Assembly (NCBI RefSeq): GCF_009766085.1 | Contig: NZ_LMUF01000030.1 | Location: forward strand, 73,460 to 137,459 | DNA from: Burkholderia sp. S171 | Lineage (GTDB): Bacteria; Pseudomonadota; Gammaproteobacteria; Burkholderiales; Burkholderiaceae | DNA length: 64,000 nucleotides | Direction of reading: 5' to 3' | In this document: positions 10,537 to 20,164 of the stretch, piece by piece | Position numbering within the stretch: position 1 is the first letter of the stretch | Layout of the letters: every line of letters starts with the position of its first letter | The notes under the pieces: generated by a model | Told to the model about the DNA's origin: nothing | Database searches by the model: none | The model's input: the letters and a program-made list of their open reading frames with translations, nothing else | Translations under genes and position numbers: made by a program

Positions 10537-11285
10537 TGGCTACGATGAATGGTGCGAACGCGAATGGTGCGAACGGCGCAATGCTGAAGATCAAGGGCCT
10601 GCAGGTCAGCTATGGCGGCATTCACGCCGTCAAGGGCGTGGACCTGGAAGTTGGCCAAGGCGAACTCGTGACGCTGATCGGTGCGAACGGCGCGGGCAAG
10701 ACGACTACGATGAAAGCCATCACCGGTCTGAAGGCGTATTCGGCGGGCGAGATTGAATACATGGGCCAGTCGATCAAGGGCGTGCCCTCGCATGAATTGC
10801 TCAAGCGCGGCCTCGCGATGGTGCCGGAAGGGCGGGGCATTTTTGCGCGCATGTCGATTCTTGAAAACATGCAGATGGGCGCGTACTTGCGTAACGACAA
10901 GGACGAAATCGATAAAGACACCGACCGCATGTTCGGCTTCTTTCCGCGGCTGAAAGAGCGGGCGGCGCAGTATGCGGGCACGTTGTCGGGTGGTGAACAG
11001 CAGATGCTGGCGATGGCGCGTGCGCTGTTGTCGAGGCCGAAGCTGTTGCTGCTCGACGAACCGTCGATGGGTCTCTCGCCGATCATGGTCGAGAAGATCT
11101 TTGAGGTCGTGCGCGAGATTTCTTCTGAAGGCCTGACCGTGTTGCTGGTCGAGCAGAACGCACGGCTCGCGTTGCAGGCGGCGAATCGTGGCTACGTGAT
11201 GGATTCGGGTCTGGTCACCATGTCGGGTGACGCGAAGACCATGCTGGATGATCCGAAGGTCCGGGCAGCTTATCTGGGCGAATGA
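10536..11285 (+). CDS. livF: LIV-type ABC transporter ATP-binding protein LivF
   Basis: This 249-residue ATPase partners LivG. It has Walker A GANGAGKTTTMKAI, the LivF-specific MVPEGRGIFARMSILENMQMGAY, the signature LSGGEQQMLAMARAL and Walker B LLLLDEPSMGLSP. An unusual 15-residue N-terminal extension made of Asn-Gly-Ala repeats (NGANANGANGA) precedes the normal start LKIKGLQVSYGG; an internal ATG there could also be used. It is the last gene of the operon and is followed by a strong terminator. Confidence 0.95.
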   Translation: MATMNGANANGANGAMLKIKGLQVSYGGIHAVKGVDLEVGQGELVTLIGANGAGKTTTMKAITGLKAYSAGEIEYMGQSIKGVPSHELLKRGLAMVPEGRGIFARMSILENMQMGAYLRNDKDEIDKDTDRMFGFFPRLKERAAQYAGTLSGGEQQMLAMARALLSRPKLLLLDEPSMGLSPIMVEKIFEVVREISSEGLTVLLVEQNARLALQAANRGYVMDSGLVTMSGDAKTMLDDPKVRAAYLGE

Positions 11286-11314
11286 GTGGACGAGTGATCG
11301 GAGTTCGATGAAAG

Positions 11315-11352
11315 AAAAAGCCGCATGCCTTTGAAGGGCGTGCGGCTTTTTC
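11315..11352 (+). terminator. Rho-independent terminator of the liv operon
   Basis: A hairpin with arms AAAAAGCCGCATGCC and GGCGTGCGGCTTTTT (one G-T pair) is followed by a short T-rich tail, 30 bases after livF. It lies between the liv operon and the convergent GNAT gene and could work in both directions. Confidence 0.85.
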
Positions 11353-11366
11353 AATTTATTGCTCGT

Positions 11367-11789
11367 TTAAAGCCGCTTGCCGAAACTGACGACCTCATCC
11401 ATCTGATAACCGAGCTTTGCGTAAAACGCCTGCGTCTCAGGCTTGTTCGCCATGATCTGCAAATTCAGCTTCGGACATCCGATAGCGGCTAGCGCGCGCT
11501 CTGCGTGCTGAACCAGCGCGCGGGCGTAACCATTCCCGCGTTGATCCTCGGCTACCGCGAGCGAATACATCCATCCGCGATGCCCGTCGTAGCCCACCAT
11601 CACCGTTCCGATCAGACGCTCTGCCAGCAAGCCGACGAAGAAAAACTCCGGCTGCATGGCGAGCTTGTTTCGAATCGATAAACGCGGATCGCGCTGCGGT
11701 TTGCCCGGCGTAGCGTATTCCGGAAACGCCTGCGCCCAGAGCGCGAGCACGTCCTGCGTGTCGCGCTCATCGAAGATCCGGATGATCAC
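11367..11789 (-). CDS. ypeA: GNAT family acetyltransferase, YpeA-like
   Basis: This 140-residue GNAT N-acetyltransferase resembles Escherichia coli YpeA throughout. It has [16 protein letters not shown] at the start, [20 protein letters not shown] in the core, the acetyl-CoA loop [24 protein letters not shown] and the end [13 protein letters not shown]. It begins with GTG and overlaps the upstream aminotransferase stop by four bases (GTGA), so the two are coupled. The acceptor is unknown; the family acetylates small molecules or protein amino groups. Confidence 0.85.
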   Translation of the reverse strand: MIIRIFDERDTQDVLALWAQAFPEYATPGKPQRDPRLSIRNKLAMQPEFFFVGLLAERLIGTVMVGYDGHRGWMYSLAVAEDQRGNGYARALVQHAERALAAIGCPKLNLQIMANKPETQAFYAKLGYQMDEVVSFGKRL

Positions 11790-12970
11790 AGCGCGTCCAG
11801 GATGGACCGCAGCATTGACATCATCTGGTCGATCTCGTCCTTCGTCACGTTCAGCGCCGGCATGAAGCGCAGCAGGTTCGGCCGCGCTGCATTGAGCAGC
11901 AAACCATCCGGTCCCATGTCGCGTGCCATTTCGACAATCTTCGGACCGTTGTCGTTGTTGAGCAGCAACGCGCGCAGCAAACCTTCGCCACGTTCGCCGT
12001 TAAAGCCGCGTTCTTCCGACAGATGCAACAACTGCGCCTTCAGATACTCGCCGCGCTCACGCACGCCTTCGAGGAAACCCGGCGCCGTCAGTTGCGAAAT
12101 CACCGAAAAGCCCGCGGCCGTCATCAGCGGATTGCCGTTGTACGTGCCACCCTGGTCACCAGGTTCGAAGCACGCCACTTCCTTGGTCGAGAGCAGCGCG
12201 GCCAGCGGCACACCGCCGCCAATGCCTTTGCCCAGGGTCATGATGTCCGGCTCCACGCCCGACAATTCATACGCGAACAAGGTGCCGGCCCGGCCGCAAC
12301 CACTTTGCACTTCATCGACGATCATCAGCAATCCATGTTTCTTCGTCAGCGCGCGCAGAGCCTGCATGAACTCGCGCGTGGCCGGGATCACACCGCCTTC
12401 GCCCTGGATAGGTTCAAGCATGACGCCGACGGTTTTATCAGTGATGAGTTTTTCCACCGACGCGATGTCGTTCAGGTCAGCCTTCGGAAAGCCCGGCACT
12501 TGCGGTGCATAAATGGTGTCCCAGCCCGGCTTGCCGCTCGCCGACATGGTTGCCAAGGTCCGGCCGTGGAAGCTGTGATCGAAGGTGATGATCTCGTACG
12601 CGCCGCCCTTGAACTTCTTGCCCCACTTGCGCGCGAGCTTGATCGCGCCTTCGTTGGCTTCGGCGCCGCTGTTGGCGAAGAACACTTTGTCGAAGCAGCT
12701 ATTTGCGGTCAGCAAGCCGGCGAGCTGGGCCATCGGCGCGTTGTAGAACGCTGGCGACGGGTTGATGAGCGTGCGAGCCTGTTTGTCCATGGCTTCGATC
12801 ATGCCGTCGTTGCAATGACCCAGACTATTCACCGCCCAGCCCTGGATGAAGTCGAGGTATCGCTTCTCGTTGTTGTCGTAGAGCCAGGAACCCTTGCCGT
12901 GCGTGAACACGATCTCAGGACGGTTCGTGATGAACATCAGCGATTCGACGGGATACTCTTGGAAATTCAT
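11786..12970 (-). CDS. argD: Acetylornithine/ornithine-type aminotransferase
   Basis: This 394-residue class III PLP aminotransferase probably acts in arginine biosynthesis as acetylornithine transaminase. It shows [72 protein letters not shown] (PLP Asp) and the Schiff-base lysine in [12 protein letters not shown] placed the start at ATG 12970, giving [10 protein letters not shown]; the open frame extends upstream but without family resemblance. Related ornithine or succinylornithine transaminases cannot be excluded. It is translationally coupled to the GNAT gene downstream. Confidence 0.85.
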   Translation of the reverse strand: MNFQEYPVESLMFITNRPEIVFTHGKGSWLYDNNEKRYLDFIQGWAVNSLGHCNDGMIEAMDKQARTLINPSPAFYNAPMAQLAGLLTANSCFDKVFFANSGAEANEGAIKLARKWGKKFKGGAYEIITFDHSFHGRTLATMSASGKPGWDTIYAPQVPGFPKADLNDIASVEKLITDKTVGVMLEPIQGEGGVIPATREFMQALRALTKKHGLLMIVDEVQSGCGRAGTLFAYELSGVEPDIMTLGKGIGGGVPLAALLSTKEVACFEPGDQGGTYNGNPLMTAAGFSVISQLTAPGFLEGVRERGEYLKAQLLHLSEERGFNGERGEGLLRALLLNNDNGPKIVEMARDMGPDGLLLNAARPNLLRFMPALNVTKDEIDQMMSMLRSILDAL

Positions 12971-13033
12971 GACGGCGGGCTCCACGAAAACATCAGGTAA
13001 AAGGTGGCGAGATAAAAAACCGAACCAACAATG

Positions 13034-13060
13034 CAAAAAGCCACGGAATTCCGTGGCTTC
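13034..13060 (-). terminator. Terminator between the ferredoxin-reductase gene and argD
   Basis: A perfect palindrome (AAGCCACGG-AATT-CCGTGGCTT) runs into a U-tract when read on the minus strand. It probably ends transcription from the gene at 13281-14312 before the argD-type gene. Confidence 0.7.
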
Positions 13061-13280
13061 ATAGTGGCGAAGTGTGCGCTGGTTCGAAAACTCAAGCGCC
13101 AATCCGTGACGAGCCAGCGGCATCCCTATGGGAGCGGCGAGCGGCGACGTCGAAGAGTGGCGTAAATTTTGAGCATTCGCGAAGAATACGATACGAAGTT
13201 CCTGCGTGTAAACCATGGCGGCCCGATTTTTTTGTCGAGCCGCCACACTCGCACGCAGTAGTGCGCCTAAACCGGCGTTC

Positions 13281-14312
13281 TTAAACCGGATTGGCGAGAT
13301 CCGCCGCGCTGGTGAACGAGTCGGCGTAGAACTCGTCCTCCGGCAAGCGGTGGTGACTCGTGAAATCGCGTTGCGCGGATTCCACCATCACCGGCGCGCC
13401 ACAGGCGTACACCTGATACGCGCTCAAGTCTGGCAGATCTTCAATGACAGCACGATGAACAAAACCCGTGCGGCCGGTCCAGGCGTCGCTTGCATCGGGT
13501 TCCGACAGCACCGGCACGAACGAGAAGTTCGGCACGTCCTTCGCCCATTGTTCCGCCATGTCCATCATGTAAAGGTCTTGCTTGCGGCGGCCGCCCCAAT
13601 AAAGTGTCATGGGCCGGTTCAGGTTCTTGAACACCGCATGTTCGATAATCGCCTTGATCGGCGCGAAGCCCGTGCCGGAAGCGAGCAGCACGATGGGCTT
13701 CTCGGAATCTTCACGCAGGAAGAACGTCCCAAGCGGGCCTTCGAAGCGCAAGATGTCGCGCTCTTTCATGGGTCCGAACACGTGGTCCGTGAACGTGCCG
13801 CCCGGCATGTGGCGAACGTGCAGTTCGATCGGGCCTTCGTGGTGCGGCGGGCTCGCCATCGAATAGCTGCGACGCTTGCCGTCTTTCAGGATGAATTCGA
13901 TGTATTGGCCGGCGAGGTACTGCAGCCGTTCGTTGGCCGGCAATTGCAGCTTGAGTTCAATGACGTCGGTCGCCTTGCGTTCCAGCGCGTTCACGCGGCA
14001 AGGCAGCTTCTTGACCTGGATGTCGCCTACACCGGCCACTTCGCGTACGTCGACCGTCAGGTCGCCCTTGGCGGTCGCGCAACAGAGCAGGGCCATGCCG
14101 CGGGTTTTTTCGTCGTTGGACAACGCTGACGACGAATGCGGCGCCTGCTCGACCTCACCGGAGACGATCGTGCCTTTACATGAGCCGCAGGCTCCGTTCT
14201 TGCAGCCGTAGGGAAGACCGATGCCCTGACGCAGGGCGGCGAGCAGCACCGCTTCGTCGGGTTCTACCTGAAACTGCCGGCCGCTTTGCCGGAGCGTAAC
14301 GTTGAAAGCCAT
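13281..14312 (-). CDS. 2Fe-2S ferredoxin / FAD-NAD(P)H oxidoreductase fusion (CDP-6-deoxy-glucoseen reductase-like)
   Basis: This 343-residue electron-transfer flavoprotein has an N-terminal plant-type ferredoxin domain (about 1-95). The cluster cysteines are in [12 protein letters not shown], with the fourth in [13 protein letters not shown] ferredoxin-NADP reductase module follows: [10 protein letters not shown] for [14 protein letters not shown] and [12 protein letters not shown] for NAD(P)H, and [12 protein letters not shown] at the C terminus. Family members are often named CDP-6-deoxy-L-threo-D-glycero-4-hexulose-3-dehydrase reductase (AscD/RfbI), but no deoxysugar genes are near. It is more likely a general reductase delivering electrons to an unknown oxygenase or desaturase. 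The ATG at 14312 gives the conserved MAFNVTL start. Confidence 0.85.
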   Translation of the reverse strand: MAFNVTLRQSGRQFQVEPDEAVLLAALRQGIGLPYGCKNGACGSCKGTIVSGEVEQAPHSSSALSNDEKTRGMALLCCATAKGDLTVDVREVAGVGDIQVKKLPCRVNALERKATDVIELKLQLPANERLQYLAGQYIEFILKDGKRRSYSMASPPHHEGPIELHVRHMPGGTFTDHVFGPMKERDILRFEGPLGTFFLREDSEKPIVLLASGTGFAPIKAIIEHAVFKNLNRPMTLYWGGRRKQDLYMMDMAEQWAKDVPNFSFVPVLSEPDASDAWTGRTGFVHRAVIEDLPDLSAYQVYACGAPVMVESAQRDFTSHHRLPEDEFYADSFTSAADLANPV

Positions 14313-14371
14313 AGATCCTGGATGCGTTGGATGGAACAAATGCAAAAGCTGTCGCGGCTACAATCGACAGC

Positions 14372-15508
14372 ATGATCGCCACTCGAAAACTACGCCGCGC
14401 GCGTGTGCTAATTGCCGGTTGCGGCGATGTCGGCCTGCGTTGCGTGCCGCTTCTTGCTCACCGAGCCGCCGCGCCTCGCGTGATCGCACTCTCAAGTCAA
14501 CCCGCTCGCACGGCAGAATTGCGTGCCGCCGGCACAACACCACTCATTGCCAACCTGGACGAGCGCCGCAGTCTGCGGCGGCTGGCCGGTCTCGCATCCA
14601 CGGTGCTGCATCTTGCGCCGCCCCAGAAAACCGGCGACGACGACAGCAGGACCCGTGCGCTGATTGCTGCGTTGACTGCGCCGCGGCGTTCCGTTGCGCG
14701 CATGGCGATCAGCGCTGTGGCCCGTCAGCGAGCGTGGCGCGGATGGTTTCGCGCGTCCTTCAAGAACAGCGTGCCAGCGGCCGTCAGATTGGGCGTCGGG
14801 ATCAGCGTCAAAACACACGCCAAAGCCATAAAACGAGCATCTATTGTACCCGACCGGGTTTCGAGCGCCGCCGCGCGACGGCCGCCAATCCGCCTGATCT
14901 ATGCGAGCACGTCGGGCGTTTATGGCGACTGTGGCGGGGCGTGGATTGATGAGACGCGCCCGGTCAGGCCGGACAACGCGCGTGCGAAACGACGGGTATC
15001 GGCGGAAACGCAATTGCGGCGCGCTACGCGGCGGGGCGCGCTGAGTGCATCGATTGTGCGGATTCCCGGTATCTACGCCGGCAACCGCCTGCCGCTGGCT
15101 CGCCTGCATAAGGGAACGCCGGCGCTCGCGCCGGCCGACGATGTGTACACCAACCATATCCACGCCGATGACCTCGCCGCTATTCTCGTGCTCGCGATCC
15201 GGCGGGCGCGGCCGCAGCGCGTCGTGCATGCATCGGATGACAGCGACTTGCGCATGGGGGATTATTTCGACCTGATTGCCGATGCGTTCGGCTTGCCGCG
15301 CGCGCCCCGTGTTTCGCGCGAGCAGGCCGAGGCGCAACTCGAGCCGATGATGCTCTCGTTCATGCGCGAATCGCGACGTCTGCAGAACACCCGGCTGCGA
15401 GACGAAATGCGTTACGCGCTGCGTTACCCGAGCATCGACGACTTTCTGCGCCAGGCTAACGTTCATCCAGCCGTCACATCAGAACCGGTAGCGTCTCCAG
15501 CAGGATGA
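14372..15508 (+). CDS. Extended SDR / NAD(P)-binding epimerase-like protein (YeeZ type)
   Basis: This is a 378-residue Rossmann protein. The dinucleotide motif is VLIAGCGDVGLR at the N terminus. The substrate-side motif YASTSGVYGD lies mid-protein, followed by SIVRIPGIYAGNRLPL and NHIHADDLAAILVLAI. The catalytic Tyr-x-x-x-Lys expected after the YGD segment reads NARAK, so the tyrosine seems lost, as in YeeZ-like atypical SDRs. Start 14372 is chosen because 14327 lies only 14 bases from the divergent gene; neither has a strong ribosome binding site. The region near residues 110-180 is unusually Arg/Ala-rich. Its 3' end overlaps the converging small membrane protein gene by 35 bases. Substrate unknown. 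Confidence 0.75.
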   Translation: MIATRKLRRARVLIAGCGDVGLRCVPLLAHRAAAPRVIALSSQPARTAELRAAGTTPLIANLDERRSLRRLAGLASTVLHLAPPQKTGDDDSRTRALIAALTAPRRSVARMAISAVARQRAWRGWFRASFKNSVPAAVRLGVGISVKTHAKAIKRASIVPDRVSSAAARRPPIRLIYASTSGVYGDCGGAWIDETRPVRPDNARAKRRVSAETQLRRATRRGALSASIVRIPGIYAGNRLPLARLHKGTPALAPADDVYTNHIHADDLAAILVLAIRRARPQRVVHASDDSDLRMGDYFDLIADAFGLPRAPRVSREQAEAQLEPMMLSFMRESRRLQNTRLRDEMRYALRYPSIDDFLRQANVHPAVTSEPVASPAG

Positions 15509-15650
15509 AGCACAGCAAGGCCCCGATCAGCGCGCCAATCAGGTTGGGTTGATAGCGATGGCGCAGATGCATCGTCACCAGCAATCCGACGATAAACAAC
15601 ACGCTGATCGCCACGAACGCAATCATTGCAATGGTCATGTGAGCGGCCAT
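15474..15650 (-). CDS. Small two-span membrane protein, 58 residues
   Basis: This short gene has a strong ribosome binding site (GGAGG about seven bases before ATG 15650) and encodes a 58-residue hydrophobic protein. Two membrane segments (about 7-26 and 36-56) flank a short basic turn, LRHRYQPNL. The second segment, IGALIGALLCFILLETLPVL, is fully hydrophobic. It overlaps the 3' end of the converging SDR gene by 35 bases. I do not recognise a family. The ribosome binding site and the clean hydrophobic pattern make it a likely real gene. Confidence 0.6.
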   Translation of the reverse strand: MAAHMTIAMIAFVAISVLFIVGLLVTMHLRHRYQPNLIGALIGALLCFILLETLPVLM

Positions 15651-15771
15651 GGTGGCCCTCCTGCTTCTTTTAATAGTCGTGTAAGAAGTATAGATTTACG
15701 TCGTAAGAAAGGCATGCTGCAGTGCGGCGTCAGCGTGCTGTGTTAACACCTATTGAATTGCCTCGGCGCCG

Positions 15772-16653
15772 TTACGCTCCGCTTAAATGCGAGTCGATGA
15801 ACGCCGATACATCGGCAAGCACCGTTGAGCGTCCGCGCAACGGCAACGCCAGCGCCGAAACAATGCGGATATGGCTGAAGCCGTCGTAATGCTTTACCTC
15901 CACCGAGTCGCCGTGTTTGCGCAGCATGGCCGCCAGACGGTCGGTGTTGCCGGGATCGACGACGGTGTCGTCCGTGCCGGCCGCGAGGAACATGGGCGGC
16001 TCGTGGCCGGTGACGTAGTTGATCGGCTGGCTCTCGGCACGCGTGCCTGCCGGAAAGACGTCGAGTAGCGTGCGGTCCTTGATTGGCAGGAAATCGTAAG
16101 GTCCGGCCAGACCGATCACCCCGCGCAAGTCGGCCTTCGACATCGATTGCGAAGCGAGATAACGCGGATCGGTCGCGATCAGCGCGGCAAGATGAGCGCC
16201 CGCTGAATGGCCCATTACAAAAAGCCGCGACGGATCGCCGCCGAATTCATGCGCATGATCGCGGGTCCAGCGAGCGGCGGCCGCCGCATCATTCACAAAG
16301 CCCGGGAACGCCGTTTCCGGATACGTGCGGTAGTCCGGCAGCACGGCCACATAACCGCGCGACGTTAACGCCTGTGCGACAAACAAATAATTGCCACGAT
16401 CGCCGTTCTGCCAGCTTCCGCCGTAGAAAAAGACGACAACCGGGCGCGGCCCGATACTCGCCGCGGCGGCGGGCACGTAGACATCGAGTACCTGGCGCGG
16501 ATCGCTTCCATACGCGATATCTGACGTTTTCCGGTAACCACCCGACGGGATGGTGGCGTTCAAAAGTTTGACGGGACTACAGGCGGCGAGCGCCGCAGCG
16601 CCAAGACTGGCAAGACCGAATGTCACGATGCGGCGTTTTTGTTGTGCGGGCAT
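15772..16653 (-). CDS. Alpha/beta-hydrolase lipoprotein (carboxylesterase type)
   Basis: This 293-residue hydrolase starts with a lipoprotein signal: basic MPAQQKRR, a hydrophobic stretch, then lipobox LAAC with lipidated Cys 25. It is probably anchored in the envelope. The fold shows the oxyanion segment VVFFYGGSWQNGD, the nucleophile elbow GHSAGAH, an acid in AAGTDDTVVDP and the histidine in GFSHIRIV. These are the arylformamidase/BD-FAE-like esterase signatures. The substrate is unknown. It stands alone on the minus strand. Confidence 0.85.
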   Translation of the reverse strand: MPAQQKRRIVTFGLASLGAAALAACSPVKLLNATIPSGGYRKTSDIAYGSDPRQVLDVYVPAAAASIGPRPVVVFFYGGSWQNGDRGNYLFVAQALTSRGYVAVLPDYRTYPETAFPGFVNDAAAAARWTRDHAHEFGGDPSRLFVMGHSAGAHLAALIATDPRYLASQSMSKADLRGVIGLAGPYDFLPIKDRTLLDVFPAGTRAESQPINYVTGHEPPMFLAAGTDDTVVDPGNTDRLAAMLRKHGDSVEVKHYDGFSHIRIVSALALPLRGRSTVLADVSAFIDSHLSGA

Positions 16654-16796
16654 AAATGTCCAAAAGCAGGGGATGCCACTTCTACGCTCGGAGCGCCCGG
16701 ATGGATGCAGCGCGCCGCGTTGGCCTGATGGAGACGTTAAACCCGCCGTGACCGCGACTTAGCGCGCTGTCGCACGAATAGGGCGCAAGAGGCGCG

Positions 16797-17510
16797 TCAG
16801 CAATGCCTGAGCAGGGCGAGGTCTGCTACATCCAGCCAGCGCCATTGGCCTTCGGCTAGCTCATCGGGCAGAGCAAACCCGCCAATACGCTCCCGATGCA
16901 ATTTCTCGACGCGGTTTCCCGCTGCTGCGACCATCCGCTTCACCTGGTGATACTTGCCTTCGAGCACCGAAAGCTCGAGTTGCCTTTCGTCGCGTTGTTC
17001 AGCGCTAACGGCCGCGATTGGCTGCGACTCGCCATGCAGCAAGACGCCGTCACGCAATGCCGAGAGTTGCGCATCGTCCAGTGGATGGCGGGTGGTCGCG
17101 AGATATACCTTCGGTACCTTGCGTTTCGGTGAGGTGAACGCATGCACGAACGCGCCGTCATCGGAGAGGAGCAGAAGACCGGTCGTGTCCTGATCCAGAC
17201 GTCCTACGCATTGCACGCCGCGCTCCGTCAACTGCGGCGGCAATAGGTGAAAGACGCTCAGGTGATGCTGCGGATCGCGTGAGCATTCGTAGCCCGGTGG
17301 CTTGTTCAACGCCAGATACGCTTTTTCCCGATACCGCCATGTCGCGCCATCGACTTGAAACTCGAACGAGGCAAGCGCGTCGGACGCGATGTCGAGCGCG
17401 GCATCGGCACACGGCGAGCCCGCGATGGACACGCGGCCATCGGCTATAAGCGCGCGGCATTGGCGGCGCGAGCCGAAACCCTGCGTGAAGAGAATGCGTT
17501 CGAGATCCAT
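16797..17510 (-). CDS. rsuA: 16S rRNA pseudouridine synthase RsuA
   Basis: This 237-residue pseudouridine synthase has an N-terminal S4 RNA-binding domain (about 1-50, SRRQCRALIADGRV). The RsuA catalytic domain carries the active-site Asp 106 in GRLDQDTTGLLLLSDDG. NKPPGYECSRD and the C-terminal EGKYHQVKRMVAAAGNRVEKLHRERIG are RsuA-family signatures. In E. coli RsuA isomerises U516 of 16S rRNA. The start at ATG 17510 gives MDLERILFTQG, matching the family; the frame is open further upstream without resemblance. Confidence 0.88.
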   Translation of the reverse strand: MDLERILFTQGFGSRRQCRALIADGRVSIAGSPCADAALDIASDALASFEFQVDGATWRYREKAYLALNKPPGYECSRDPQHHLSVFHLLPPQLTERGVQCVGRLDQDTTGLLLLSDDGAFVHAFTSPKRKVPKVYLATTRHPLDDAQLSALRDGVLLHGESQPIAAVSAEQRDERQLELSVLEGKYHQVKRMVAAAGNRVEKLHRERIGGFALPDELAEGQWRWLDVADLALLRHC

Positions 17511-17784
17511 CAGGGCGGTTCTTGGCTCAGGCAGAAAGAAGGGACGCACATTCTAGCAACCGGCGTGCTTCGATCCCTCGCGACGATTGCCAGAACGAGG
17601 GCGGTGCGGATTCCCATGGGTTCGTGCCGCTTCGCGCAGTTTCCTTGTACGCTCACGCAATCACCGTCTGCATACATCGCCGGCCATTCGTAAAACGCGC
17701 CGATTAAGGTTTTTTCATAATTGATCCCCTGCATGACGTTTATGCTTTCGCTTTGAGCCGTTTCGACCTGTCGCACGCGTATGA

Positions 17785-17816
17785 CGATTGCATGCCGACG
17801 ACTCGGCATGCAATCG
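17785..17816. promoter_or_regulatory. 14-bp-arm palindrome upstream of poxB
   Basis: A perfect inverted repeat, CGATTGCATGCCGA and its complement around a CGAC loop, ends 37 bases before the poxB start. It has no T-tract, so it is more likely a protein binding site or a 5' UTR hairpin than a terminator. The rest of 17511-17853 shows no gene. Confidence 0.55.
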
Positions 17817-17853
17817 ACCACTCCGATCTCTCTTTTCACCCAAGGAGCAGGAC

Positions 17854-19575
17854 ATGGCAAGAAACACGGTTGCGGAATTTTTGGCGAGGACGCTGGCGGC
17901 AGCAGGCGTCGAACGTATCTGGGGCGTGACGGGTGACAGCCTGAACGGGCTCGCCTATAGCCTGGAGCAGCTCGGCTCCATTCGATGGATGCACACTCGG
18001 CACGAAGAGGTAGCCGCGTTCGCAGCAGGCGCCGACGCCGCATCCACAGGCAAGCTTGCCGTGTGCGCCGGCAGTTGCGGCCCGGGCAACCTGCACCTGA
18101 TCAATGGCTTGTATGACTGCCACCGTAATCAGCAGCCGGTGCTGGCGATTGCCGCGCATATTCCATCGACGGAAATCGGATTGGGCTACTTCCAGGAAAC
18201 GCATCCGACCGCGCTGTTCAAGGAATGCAGCCATTACGTGGAGCTTGTGTCGAGCGCCGCCCAGTTCCCCCGGGTGCTCGCCCGCGCGATGCGCACGGCG
18301 ATCGAAGAGCGGGGCGTCGCGGTGATCGTGCTGCCCGGCGATGTCGCGTTGAGCGACGCGCCCGCGGAAAAGCCGGGCTGGTCCGCAACGGGGCCGTCGA
18401 CCATCCTGCCGTCGGACATCGATATCGACCGGCTCGCGGCCATGCTGAACGACTCGGAAGCGGTGACGCTAATGTGCGGCAGCGGCACCGCGGGCGCGCA
18501 CGACGAAGTGGTCGCGCTCGCGGACATGCTGGGCGCACCGGTCGTCCACGCAATGCGCGGCAAGCAGTTCATCGAATGGGACAACCCGTATGACGTCGGC
18601 ATGACGGGGCTGATCGGCTTCAGCTCCGGCTATCACGCGATGATGTCGTGCGACACGCTGCTCCTGCTCGGCTGCGATTTCCCCTACCGGCCGTTCTATC
18701 CCACCGACGCCAAGATCATCCAGGTCGATTGGCGCGGCTCGAAGCTCGGCGCGCGCGCACCGCTCGCGCTTGGGCTGGTAGGCACGGTCAAGGAGACGGT
18801 CGCGGCGGTCCTGCCGAAGCTCACGCGCAAGTCCGACCGCAAGTTCATCGATACCGCCCGCAAGCATTATGCGGAGGCGCGCAAAGGGCTCGACGAACTC
18901 GCCACGCCGTCTGGCCCCGGCAAGGCGATCCACCCGCAATACCTGACGAAGCTCATTGACGAAGCCGCCGCCGAGGACGCCATCTTCACCGCCGATGTCG
19001 GCACGCCGACCGTCTGGGCTGCGCGTTACCTCACGATGAACGGCAAACGTCAGCTTCACGGCTCGTTCAACCACGGCTCCATGGCAAACGCGATGCCCCA
19101 GGCGCTCGGCGCACAGGGCGCGAATCCGGGGCGTCAGGTGATTTCGCTCTCAGGCGACGGCGGGTTATCGATGCTCCTGGGCGACTTGCTCAGCGCCCGC
19201 CAACTCAACCTGCCGATCAAAGTGGTGGTTTATAACAACAGTTTGCTCGGCTTCGTTTCAATGGAGCTCAAGGCCGCCGGATACCTCGATACCAACGTCG
19301 ATCTGGCCAAAACGGACTTCGCGGCTATCGCCCAGGGTGCAGGCATTTTCAGCATCCGGGTGGAGGAGTCCGAGGACATCGCAGAGGCGCTGCAGAAGGC
19401 TTTCGCTTATCCGGGGCCGGCGCTCGTGGACGTGGTGACGTCAAAGCATGAGCTGGCGATGCCGCCGAAAGTGGAGCTGGCGCAGGCGAAAGGCTTCAGC
19501 CTCTACATGCTGCGAGCGATCCTGAACGGTCGCGGCGACGAGATCGTGGAACTTGCCAAGACCAATTTTCGATAG
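17854..19575 (+). CDS. poxB: Pyruvate:ubiquinone oxidoreductase PoxB
   Basis: This 573-residue ThDP/FAD peripheral membrane enzyme oxidises pyruvate to acetate and CO2 and passes electrons to quinone. Length and motifs match E. coli PoxB (572) end to end: [26 protein letters not shown] with the ThDP Glu, [57 protein letters not shown] to [11 protein letters not shown]. The C-terminal [19 protein letters not shown] is the lipid-activation helix. ATG 17854 follows AAGGAGC. A perfect palindrome lies just upstream. In E. coli the gene is stationary-phase controlled; that is not visible here. Confidence 0.95.
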   Translation: MARNTVAEFLARTLAAAGVERIWGVTGDSLNGLAYSLEQLGSIRWMHTRHEEVAAFAAGADAASTGKLAVCAGSCGPGNLHLINGLYDCHRNQQPVLAIAAHIPSTEIGLGYFQETHPTALFKECSHYVELVSSAAQFPRVLARAMRTAIEERGVAVIVLPGDVALSDAPAEKPGWSATGPSTILPSDIDIDRLAAMLNDSEAVTLMCGSGTAGAHDEVVALADMLGAPVVHAMRGKQFIEWDNPYDVGMTGLIGFSSGYHAMMSCDTLLLLGCDFPYRPFYPTDAKIIQVDWRGSKLGARAPLALGLVGTVKETVAAVLPKLTRKSDRKFIDTARKHYAEARKGLDELATPSGPGKAIHPQYLTKLIDEAAAEDAIFTADVGTPTVWAARYLTMNGKRQLHGSFNHGSMANAMPQALGAQGANPGRQVISLSGDGGLSMLLGDLLSARQLNLPIKVVVYNNSLLGFVSMELKAAGYLDTNVDLAKTDFAAIAQGAGIFSIRVEESEDIAEALQKAFAYPGPALVDVVTSKHELAMPPKVELAQAKGFSLYMLRAILNGRGDEIVELAKTNFR

Positions 19576-19661
19576 GAATATTCTGAATTCGTTGAAATTC
19601 CATGCATTTCGAACAACAATGCGGTGCTGCAATCGATTCATAACTCCAGGGAGATTTAGCA

Positions 19662-19949
19662 ATGACGAAGTTCTCGCAAATTGCAATGGTTGGTGCGCTC
19701 GCATTCGCGTTCGCAGGCACGGCAATGGCACAATCGGGTGGTGGCGGTTCGAAGACGGACGAAAGCAAGCCTGCTGTCAGTCCCAAAGAACCCAAACCGC
19801 ACCTGCCGCACTTCAAGCATAAGAAAGCAGCATCGGGCGTAGGCGGTACGACGTTGCATCAGCAAGACAAGGCATCGCACCTGAAGGGCGCATCGGCTGC
19901 CGCAGCTGCTTCGGCCATGGGTACCAACGACAAGGGCCAACCGCAGTAA
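19662..19949 (+). CDS. Small secreted protein of unknown function
   Basis: This 95-residue protein has a clear signal peptide (MTKFSQIAMVGALAFAFAG, cleavage near AMA-Q at about 23). The mature part is short and low-complexity: a GGGGS stretch, a Pro/Lys/His-rich segment (PKEPKPHLPHFKHKK) and an Ala-rich segment. It is probably periplasmic and unstructured. GGGAG about 10 bases upstream supports the ATG. It follows poxB by 86 bases and precedes a strong terminator, so it may share transcripts with poxB. No family recognised. Confidence 0.7.
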   Translation: MTKFSQIAMVGALAFAFAGTAMAQSGGGGSKTDESKPAVSPKEPKPHLPHFKHKKAASGVGGTTLHQQDKASHLKGASAAAAASAMGTNDKGQPQ

Positions 19950-20002
19950 GCGGCAAGGCCTGGAAGCGAGCGCTTGGGACGGCATGTTTCAAAGCGCACC
20001 AT

Positions 20003-20042
20003 ACGGCGGCACGCGTGAGCGTGCCGCCGTGTTGTTTTTGTT
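20003..20042 (+). terminator. Terminator after the small secreted protein
   Basis: A perfect 12-bp-stem hairpin (ACGGCGGCACGC, loop GTGA) is followed by TGTTGTTTTTG. It ends the poxB / small secreted protein transcript. Confidence 0.85.
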
Positions 20043-20164
20043 TTTGGGTGAAGCAAATCACCCCGGCATTTTCATACCATTTGCTCGCGCCCGCATTGCA
20101 ATGCTCAGTTGACCCGGCCACGAGTCGCTTATTTGCGTTGAATCGATAGCGGCGCCTTTTAGTT

